From: Nitrospira sp.
GTDB lineage: Bacteria; Nitrospirota; Nitrospiria; Nitrospirales; Nitrospiraceae
Assembly (NCBI GenBank): GCA_025935475.1
Contig: JAICVE010000191.1
Location: 1 to 5,977, forward strand
Direction of reading: 5' to 3'
DNA: 5,977 nt
Shown: in pieces, positions 1-5,440 of the stretch
Layout of the letters: each line of letters begins with the position of its first letter
Position numbering within the stretch: position 1 is the stretch's first letter
Made by a program: the position numbers and the translations under genes
Notes under the pieces: generated by a model
Databases searched by the model: none
Told to the model about the DNA's origin: nothing
The model's input: the letters and a program-made list of their open reading frames with translations, nothing else

Positions 1-960
1 GATGGGTGCAACGTCGTCCGGCCGTTCGCGGAGCGGCGGGAGGCGGAGCTGGTACACGTTCAATCGATAGAACAGGTCGAGACGAAAACGGCCGGCCTTG
101 ATGTGAGCCGGCAGGTCTTCATTGGTGGCCGCGATGACGCGGATGTTCACTTTGATGCTGTGCGTATCGCCGAGGGGATCGACGACGTGATCTTCCAGGA
201 CGCGGAGCAATTTTGCCTGGGCTGGAAGACTCATCTCGCCGATTTCGTCGAGGAAGAGCGTCCCACCGCCAGCAAGCTGGAACTTGCCTGGTTTTGCGTG
301 CTTGGCATCTGTGAAGGCACCGCGCTGATAGCCGAAGAGTTCTGATTCCAACAGCGGTTCGGGAATGCCGGCGCAGTTCAATGCCAGAAACGGCCCTTTC
401 GATCGTGGGCTGGCCGCGTGGATGGCACGTGCGAACAATTCCTTGCCGGTGCCGCTTTCACCGGTGATGAGCACAGTCGCATCGGTGATGGCGACTTCTC
501 CGGCGAGCCGCTTCACCAATTGCATTTGCGGAGAGACGCCGATGATATGGTCGAACGCGAACAGTCCGTCTCGTCTCGGATTGGCCGTCAACTGTGTCAC
601 GTATGAAGCCCGGATCGAGGCATTGATGGCGTCGGCTGTGACGGGTTTGGGCAGGTAATCGACCGCACCTTCGCGAACGGCGTTGAGCGCGGCGCTCGCG
701 GTATCAGATTCGCCGAGCACGATAACAGGCACTGGAATGTCAGCCTGCCCGGCCTGTGCGAGCAGCGACTTCCGTGCGATGCGCCCACCGCTGTCGTCAC
801 AAAAGACCAAGGCGAGATCAGGTCGCTCTCCCAGCAGCCGAAGGCCGGCTTCTGTCGTCGTTGCGACCAGAACCGTAGCCGTCTGCTCAGAAAGTGCGTG
901 TTCGAGAGCCGTTCTCGAGGAGGGATCAGCCGATATCAGCGCGACAATCGGGGCGTGCAT
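1..960 (-). CDS. NtrC-family sigma-54-dependent response regulator, C-terminus beyond window edge
   Basis: The visible 320 residues form a receiver-like domain (about 1-120) and an AAA+ sigma-54 interaction domain (about 137-320). Such proteins hydrolyse ATP to remodel sigma-54 RNA polymerase at promoters with upstream binding sites. Visible motifs are Walker A GESGTGKE (167-174), the sigma-54 contact loop as GAFTDA (214-219, usually GAFTGA), Walker B GGTLFLDEIGE (232-242) and the arginine-finger region FRLDLFYRL (292-300). The rest of the AAA+ domain and the expected Fis-type helix-turn-helix lie beyond base 1. The receiver is atypical: it keeps D12 and the Lys of YLPKP (105), but has Gly83 where Thr/Ser is usual and no MPxxxG loop after the beta-3 Asp pair (55-56). 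The ATG at 960 has AAAGGAG seven bases upstream. It lies downstream of queG on the same strand. Its target genes and partner kinase are not visible. Confidence 0.93.
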   Translation of the reverse strand, partial: MHAPIVALISADPSSRTALEHALSEQTATVLVATTTEAGLRLLGERPDLALVFCDDSGGRIARKSLLAQAGQADIPVPVIVLGESDTASAALNAVREGAVDYLPKPVTADAINASIRASYVTQLTANPRRDGLFAFDHIIGVSPQMQLVKRLAGEVAITDATVLITGESGTGKELFARAIHAASPRSKGPFLALNCAGIPEPLLESELFGYQRGAFTDAKHAKPGKFQLAGGGTLFLDEIGEMSLPAQAKLLRVLEDHVVDPLGDTHSIKVNIRVIAATNEDLPAHIKAGRFRLDLFYRLNVYQLRLPPLRERPDDVAPI

Positions 961-972
961 AGGAGCGCTCCT
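961..972. repeat. Perfect 12-bp palindrome over the ribosome binding site
   Basis: AGGAGCGCTCCT is its own reverse complement and abuts the ATG of the sigma-54 activator. It includes five of the seven bases of the Shine-Dalgarno element (968-972). As RNA it has no proper loop, so it would need to open in the centre or pair between molecules. As DNA it could bind a dimeric protein. A function is inference only; chance is possible for so short a site. Confidence 0.4.
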
Positions 973-974
973 TT
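968..974 (-). promoter_or_regulatory. Ribosome binding site of the sigma-54 activator
   Basis: On the minus strand AAAGGAG lies seven bases before the ATG at 960, a near-ideal Shine-Dalgarno match and spacing. It fixes the start of the response regulator. It partly overlaps a perfect 12-bp palindrome at 961-972. Confidence 0.75.
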
Positions 975-1090
975 ATCAGGCTCCACCGCGAACCACCGAA
1001 AAACTCCAAGGTAGCCTACTCCTATTTCCGGGCTGATGGAAGGGGCATGAGGGAGCGGTTGAGTAAGGTGTTAAGACTAGGTATACATAT

Positions 1091-2032
1091 CTACTCGTTC
1101 TCTTCGGCGATGGCGACGTTTCGGCGCAATCCGGACAGCCTTGCCCTTCGAATCGGACTCTGTCGGAACCGGTCGGTGAAGGTTTCTTCATCAAGACCAG
1201 CGAGTTCCTCCAGCCGCGGAGCGAGTGTCGTCGGCAAAGGTTGGAATGCAGAATCTGTGGTCGGTTCCGCGCGCAGATTGAAGGGGCAGACATCCAAGCA
1301 ATCGTCGCATCCAAAGATGCGGTTTCCCATGCCTGCGGCAAGGTCGTCGGCTATTTCTTCGCGAGCGGCTCGACACTCGATCGTCAAATAGGAGATGCAG
1401 CGAGTCGCATCGACGACGTAAGGCTCAGTGATGGCCTGAGTGGGGCAGGCCTGAATGCACAGCGAACAACTCCCGCAGAGATCCGTCGCCGGCGTGTCTG
1501 GAGGGAGATCGATCGTCGTCAAAATTTCGCCCAGGACCAGCCAGCTGCCATGGTCAGCAGACACGAGATTCGAATGTTTTCCGATCCAACCTAGACCGGC
1601 CTGCTGGGCCCATGCCTTTTCCATCACCGGCCCGGTGTCCACATAGCACCGTGTGACGGCACTCGGCGCCCGTTCACGCAATTTGGCTTCAAGGAGCGCC
1701 AGCCGATGGCCCAGGATGCGGTGATAGTCTCGCCCCCAAGCGTAGCGGGCGATGCGGCCGTATCCCTGGCCTTCGGTGGCGCGATATCCACTGTCGTAGT
1801 TCATCCCGACGGCGATGATCGACCGGCAACCCGGAAGGACGACGCTCGGGTCTGCGCGCCGCTCGGGGTCGCGAGCCATCCACCCCATGGTGCCGTGAAA
1901 CCCTCGGTGCAACCAGGCTTGCAGCCGATGGAGCAGACGGTCGTCGGCTGCTTGTGGGCTAACCGCCGCAATGCCGACGGCATCGAAGCCCAGCGACCGA
2001 GCCTCCTGTTTGATGGTCTCTGCAAGGGACAT
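1091..2032 (-). CDS. queG: Epoxyqueuosine reductase QueG, short form
   Basis: QueG is a cobalamin- and iron-sulfur-dependent cytoplasmic enzyme that reduces epoxyqueuosine to queuosine at position 34 of tRNAs with GUN anticodons. The 313-residue product shows the family order: an N-terminal cobalamin-binding region with YVDTGPVMEKA (130-140; D132 matches the conserved, probably catalytic Asp) and AGLGWIGK (145-152), then a ferredoxin-like module with CGSCSLCIQACP (186-197), C212 and C220, then GCDDCLDVCP (241-250). The protein ends at RRNVAIAEENE, about where longer homologues such as E. coli (about 380 residues) continue into a HEAT-like C-terminal domain, so that domain is absent. An in-frame TGA three codons before the ATG at 2032 fixes the start, although no strong Shine-Dalgarno is seen. 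The Cys-rich gene lies 45 bp upstream on the same strand and may be cotranscribed. Confidence 0.93.
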   Translation of the reverse strand: MSLAETIKQEARSLGFDAVGIAAVSPQAADDRLLHRLQAWLHRGFHGTMGWMARDPERRADPSVVLPGCRSIIAVGMNYDSGYRATEGQGYGRIARYAWGRDYHRILGHRLALLEAKLRERAPSAVTRCYVDTGPVMEKAWAQQAGLGWIGKHSNLVSADHGSWLVLGEILTTIDLPPDTPATDLCGSCSLCIQACPTQAITEPYVVDATRCISYLTIECRAAREEIADDLAAGMGNRIFGCDDCLDVCPFNLRAEPTTDSAFQPLPTTLAPRLEELAGLDEETFTDRFRQSPIRRARLSGLRRNVAIAEENE

Positions 2033-2077
2033 GGCGAGTCACTATGTGCAGACGCTTGAGGCATGAGCCCACCGAAT

Positions 2078-2452
2078 TCAGTGGGGATTGCAGTCGAACC
2101 GGACAATGAACTGGACTGAGCACTGGGCAGTGTTGCATCGGCCGCAGGTCCCGGTGATCTTGGTTTTCCAATCGGTGTGCTTCTCGTCAAAGCGGCAGAA
2201 GGTCTTGCCCCCTTTGGAGATGGTCGTCCAGGGTTTGTTCGTGCCGGGCGCATTGGCGACAAGGCAGCCGGCTGGAATGGGAACTTGGCACGCGTGAGAA
2301 GGTTCGCCCTTGGCCATGCCAAAACTGCAGGCCTGTTCGGTCGTGGCAGGAAATTCCGAGGGCACCTGGGCGTTGGCATTCGGAAGCGGCAACGCAAGGA
2401 GGCCGAAGACGAACGCTCCACCGAGGATGAACGAGGCACGTCTCCCGTGCAT
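2078..2452 (-). CDS. Small secreted cysteine-rich protein of unknown function
   Basis: I do not recognise a named family. From the ATG at 2452 the product is 124 residues with a clear Sec signal peptide: MHGRR, a hydrophobic stretch (about 7-24) and a likely cleavage after PNANA (residue 28). The mature part has eight cysteines (42, 55, 63, 86, 103, 106, 111, 121), including CGRCNTAQC near the end. An even number of cysteines and export suggest a disulfide-stabilised periplasmic or extracellular domain; the CxxC could also bind metal or haem-free redox partners, but there is no CxxCH, so it is not a c-type cytochrome. A longer reading from an ATG at 2527 is open but puts 25 mostly basic and polar residues ahead of the signal peptide and would cover the promoter of the divergent gene, so the short start is preferred. 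queG follows 45 bp downstream. Confidence 0.75.
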   Translation of the reverse strand: MHGRRASFILGGAFVFGLLALPLPNANAQVPSEFPATTEQACSFGMAKGEPSHACQVPIPAGCLVANAPGTNKPWTTISKGGKTFCRFDEKHTDWKTKITGTCGRCNTAQCSVQFIVRFDCNPH

Positions 2453-2480
2453 GGCTCGGATGGTAACACAGTCTCTTCGC

Positions 2481-2509
2481 TTGCGACCACCGACACGACT
2501 GCGTAGAAT
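2481..2509 (+). promoter_or_regulatory. Sigma-70-like promoter for the DGQHR gene
   Basis: TTGCGA (2481-2486) and TAGAAT (2504-2509) are separated by exactly 17 bases and face the DGQHR gene. The -10 box matches five of six consensus bases and the -35 box four of six. Transcription would start near 2516, giving a leader of roughly 48 bases before the ATG at 2564. It lies in the spacer shared with the divergent Cys-rich gene; I found no comparable box pair for the other direction. Confidence 0.45.
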
Positions 2510-2550
2510 CTGACTGGGATTGGACATCGGTCACCGAGGGGCATTAGCTA

Positions 2551-2558
2551 GGGGAGGA
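2551..2558 (+). promoter_or_regulatory. Ribosome binding site of the DGQHR gene
   Basis: GGGGAGGA, with core GGAGG at 2553-2557, lies six bases before the ATG at 2564. This is a strong Shine-Dalgarno and settles the start of the DGQHR protein. Confidence 0.7.
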
Positions 2559-2563
2559 CACCC

Positions 2564-3676
2564 ATGCTCGCGACGCGCGTCCGTCAAAAGGAAGGCACGT
2601 TTTACTTCATCGCCTACAATGCGGTCGACCTCCTGGAGAAGGTGCGGTTTACAAGCCGGTATTTTTTTGAAGGTGAAGAGATTGCGCAGACGAAGATCTC
2701 CGAACATGACGACGTCGCGCAATTCATCGCCGGGATTGAACGGAGCGAAAAGGGATTCCAGCGTCAATTGAACCGGCAGAAAGTAAAACAGATCGTCAAC
2801 TTTTATGAAACCGTCGTCGCGCAACCGATGATTCCCGGGACGATTTTGATTTTTACGGACGAGACGCTCCGGTTCCAGCGGTCGGGAGACTCGGAATCGA
2901 TAGGCCATCTCAGCGAGCCCAAGGGGAAATACCTGGTGATCGATGGACAGCACCGGCTGGCCGGGCTTCATTTTTTCCGTGCCAAGCACCCGGATCAGAT
3001 TGCCAACGTCGAGGTGCCCTGCGTCCTGTTCGACGGCCGTAGCGGCGATTTTGCGACGGAAATGTTCGTGATCATCAACAGCACGCATACTCGCATCAAC
3101 CGGTCGCATCTCGTGGATCTCTACGAGAAAGTGTCCTGGGAAACGCCAGAGAAAAAGTTTTCCGCGAAGGTCGTCAACCTGCTCTATGCCGAAGACGATT
3201 CGCCTCTCCAATACAAGATCAACCGGCTCGGTGGGCGGAGTAAACAGGAAAAGTGGATTCTGCAATCGGAGGTCTTCAACGAGTTGCTCAAGGTGGTGAC
3301 GGCCCACAAGCGCTGGATCGAATCGCACCTTGGGATGAAGGCCGAACGCTGCTATGCGCTGGTCAGGGACTATCTAAAAGGCGTCAAAGAGGTGATGGAG
3401 GAAGTCTGGGGCAACAACGAGCGATACATGTTCACGCGGGACGTCACGCTCAAGGCATTGATCCGCGTGCTGGACGATCTCATCGTTGACCGTAAATTGA
3501 TTGCCGACTGGGACGCGCAGCGGTCTCACAAGCCCTTTGTGGAAATCGTCAAGCCTTGGGCAGCGCTGGCGAAGGAATTCCGTGCAGAGGGTTTCTACGA
3601 ACGCTTTGCCGCGAAAGGACAGCTGGAGAGGGTGCGGAAGATCCACCAGCGGCTGCTTGATGCGATCGTCGGGTAA
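2564..3676 (+). CDS. DGQHR domain-containing protein, DndB-like
   Basis: The 370-residue protein carries the DGQHR signature (127-131, within KYLVIDGQHRLAGL) and the linked FVIINSTHTRIN motif (168-179). Both are typical of the DndB-like/DGQHR superfamily, and the length fits DndB. In DNA phosphorothioation systems DndB acts as a regulator of the dnd genes, and a relative, DpdB, belongs to 7-deazapurine DNA-modification clusters; many other homologues stand alone with no known role. Here no dndA/C/D/E, dndF-H, dpd or phage gene is visible, so a role in DNA modification is unproven. The N-terminal 90 residues are mixed alpha/beta; the part after 190 is rich in Lys, Arg and Glu and looks helical, with no signal peptide or membrane segment, so it is probably cytoplasmic. 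The stop overlaps by 17 nt the ATG of the SRPBCC gene, implying one operon. Confidence 0.85.
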   Translation: MLATRVRQKEGTFYFIAYNAVDLLEKVRFTSRYFFEGEEIAQTKISEHDDVAQFIAGIERSEKGFQRQLNRQKVKQIVNFYETVVAQPMIPGTILIFTDETLRFQRSGDSESIGHLSEPKGKYLVIDGQHRLAGLHFFRAKHPDQIANVEVPCVLFDGRSGDFATEMFVIINSTHTRINRSHLVDLYEKVSWETPEKKFSAKVVNLLYAEDDSPLQYKINRLGGRSKQEKWILQSEVFNELLKVVTAHKRWIESHLGMKAERCYALVRDYLKGVKEVMEEVWGNNERYMFTRDVTLKALIRVLDDLIVDRKLIADWDAQRSHKPFVEIVKPWAALAKEFRAEGFYERFAAKGQLERVRKIHQRLLDAIVG

Positions 3677-4247
3677 GAACGGGGCGGGCGGCCGATGGCT
3701 CCTCCTGTGTGTGTGCGCTCTCTTCTCGTGGACGTCCGCGCTCGGCAGTGACTCTCCCCAGGAATTTCTCCAGGTCAAGACGGATCCGGCGGGCGGAGTG
3801 ATCGCGACGGCCCGCGTCCTGTTTCCGGCCGGCCCAGAGATCATCCACTCGCTGTTGACCGATTTTCGCCGCTGGCCTGAACTGTTTGAAGTTCGGATGC
3901 GGGTGGTCGATCTGCAAGTCCGGCAGGATGTGGTGACGACCGACCTCCGCATTGAGCATGCGCTGTTGCCCGGCGAGCGACGGCTCGTGACCGAATCACG
4001 GGCGACAGCCGATGAAGGCATCGTCACCGATCTCGTCGAGGGGGATTTCACGCGGTATCACCGGGTGTGGAAACTCTCGCCGGCAAATGAGGGAAGGGAG
4101 ACCTACGCCGATTTTGAACTCAAGGTCGCCATTGATTCCATCGTGCCGGACTGGTTGGTGGCCCTGGCGACCAGGCGAGAACTCGACGCGCACTTTCGGA
4201 TCGTGAAGGAGAAGGCGCGCGCCCGTGCGGCTAAGTCGGAAAGGTGA
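3660..4247 (+). CDS. Exported SRPBCC / START-like domain protein
   Basis: The 195-residue product starts with a signal-peptide-like segment (positive residues at 2-12, hydrophobic WLLLCVCALFSW at 13-24, cleavage probable near residue 29). It continues as one SRPBCC (polyketide cyclase/START-like) fold. Typical features are ARVLFPAGPEIIHSLLTDF then RRWPELFEVR (about 51-79), central strands, and a long amphipathic C-terminal helix after VPDWLV (162-167) rich in Arg, Lys and Ala. SRPBCC domains bind hydrophobic ligands in a deep pocket; ligand and role here are unknown. The ATG at 3660 is chosen because it gives the complete signal peptide; it lies inside the end of the DGQHR gene and has no clear Shine-Dalgarno, pointing to translational coupling. 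No lipobox is seen. Its 3' end overlaps thiI convergently. Confidence 0.78.
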   Translation: MRSSGKNGAGGRWLLLCVCALFSWTSALGSDSPQEFLQVKTDPAGGVIATARVLFPAGPEIIHSLLTDFRRWPELFEVRMRVVDLQVRQDVVTTDLRIEHALLPGERRLVTESRATADEGIVTDLVEGDFTRYHRVWKLSPANEGRETYADFELKVAIDSIVPDWLVALATRRELDAHFRIVKEKARARAAKSER

Positions 4248-5409
4248 ATTCACACACTTCAACTTTGCCGAGGCCTTGTTTGACGAGCGTTCCAATGTCG
4301 AGGCTTCGCTCGATTCTCCGTATGTCGTCGATGCGGGTCTTGGTGCTCGGATGCGGCGGAACGAAGAGTGAACAGCAGTCTTGATCCGGCTCGATTGACG
4401 TTGTGAAAGTGCCGATCCGCTGCGCCTGGTCGGTGATCTCGAGCTTGTCCATGCCGATGAGCGGGCGGAGAAGCGGCAGCTCCGCTGCCTCTTCGATGAC
4501 GGATAGGTTTTCCGGCGTCTGTGACGCCACCTGGCCCAAGCTGTCTCCGGTCACGAGGGCCCAGCAGCGGTCGGCCAGTGCAAGCTCGCCTGCGATACGA
4601 ACCATCAGTCGGCGATAGAGCACGACGCGATAGGCAGAAGGCGCTTCCGCGACGATCTCACGCTGGATCTCGCCGAACGGAACGATGAACAGTTTCGAGC
4701 GGTATTGATGGGCGGTCAGGATTTGCACCAGCTCCCGCACCTTCTCCTCGGATGCCCGGCTCACAAGCGGGCGTCCGGAAAAATGGACGAACACCGCGTT
4801 GCAACCGCGTTTCATCATGCGGTAGGCGGCGACCGGTGAATCGATGCCTCCCGAAATCAAACAGGCCACCGTTCCGCTGACGCCCACGGGCATCCCGCCG
4901 GGGCCTTGAATCTTCTCCAAATAATAGTAGGCGTCTTTGGCCAGCAGCTCGATATAGACCGTCAGGTCGGGCGCCGTGAGCTTGACCGTTTTTCCCGTCA
5001 GGTCACAGAGATATTTGCCCACCGCCCTCTCGACGTCCATCGAGGTAAGCGCAAGGCGTTTATCGGCCCGCTTGGCGGACACACGAAACGTGTCGAACGG
5101 CCGCTGAGTGACTGCCGCGCCGATCCCGCGGGTGAGTTCCTCGAGATCCGGTCTCTGAAGATTGAGCGGCACGCCGCGAGCGAGCGAAAAATTGGCGATG
5201 CCGAAGATCGCGGACAACCGTTCCTTAGCGGTATGATCGCTCAGGTGGTCGGGAAGGACGACGCGAAGGCGGCCGCGGAGACTTTCGATGCGTGCGGCCC
5301 CGAGGCCTTTCAAGGCCGAGCGGATGTTCCCGATCAGCTGCCGCTCAAAAAACTCCCGGTTACGGCCTTTCAGCGCCAGTTCGTGATAATGAATGATCGC
5401 GCAGCGCAT
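4231..5409 (-). CDS. thiI: tRNA 4-thiouridine synthase ThiI, rhodanese-less form
   Basis: ThiI adenylates uridine 8 of tRNA and inserts sulfur to give 4-thiouridine, and in some bacteria also supplies sulfur for the thiamine thiazole. The 392 residues show a ferredoxin-like start (YHELALKGRNREFFE, 8-22), a THUMP domain (about 60-165) and a PP-loop ATP-pyrophosphatase domain with SGGIDSPVAA (186-195) and GDSLGQVASQT (288-298). The cysteine site is DQDCCSLFVPPHP (342-354); the second of these Cys or its neighbour matches the conserved catalytic Cys. E. coli ThiI (482 residues) adds a C-terminal rhodanese domain; this protein ends before it, as in Bacillus-type enzymes. The ATG at 5409 is the family-like start; a longer open frame to 5544 only reads through trxB out of frame. 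It follows trxB by 31 bp. Confidence 0.95.
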   Translation of the reverse strand: MRCAIIHYHELALKGRNREFFERQLIGNIRSALKGLGAARIESLRGRLRVVLPDHLSDHTAKERLSAIFGIANFSLARGVPLNLQRPDLEELTRGIGAAVTQRPFDTFRVSAKRADKRLALTSMDVERAVGKYLCDLTGKTVKLTAPDLTVYIELLAKDAYYYLEKIQGPGGMPVGVSGTVACLISGGIDSPVAAYRMMKRGCNAVFVHFSGRPLVSRASEEKVRELVQILTAHQYRSKLFIVPFGEIQREIVAEAPSAYRVVLYRRLMVRIAGELALADRCWALVTGDSLGQVASQTPENLSVIEEAAELPLLRPLIGMDKLEITDQAQRIGTFTTSIEPDQDCCSLFVPPHPSTKTRIDDIRRIERSLDIGTLVKQGLGKVEVCEFTFPT

Positions 5410-5440
5410 GGCTTGGCAGCCCCGGCCCTCGGCCCTCGAC

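Noticed and set aside
2453..2527. N-terminal extension of the Cys-rich protein to an ATG at 2527
   Set aside because: It would place 25 polar residues before a complete signal peptide and overlap the likely promoter of the divergent gene, with no Shine-Dalgarno to support it.
1801..2544. 247-codon minus-strand open frame across the Cys-rich gene and the queG N-terminus
   Set aside because: Its product is rich in Arg, Pro and Ser, has no motif, and overlaps two genes supported by a signal peptide and a family match.
2531..3328. Long open frame of 265 codons antisense to the DGQHR gene
   Set aside because: It mirrors a well-supported gene with a motif and strong ribosome binding site. The antisense product shows no recognisable motif and is explained by codon bias.
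3501..3659. N-terminal extension of the SRPBCC protein inside the DGQHR gene
   Set aside because: The added residues are a basic, Ser-rich shadow of the DGQHR frame and would bury the signal peptide.
2564..3676. A complete DNA phosphorothioation (dnd) system
   Set aside because: Only the DndB-like protein is present. No dndA, C, D, E or restriction partner genes are visible in the window.
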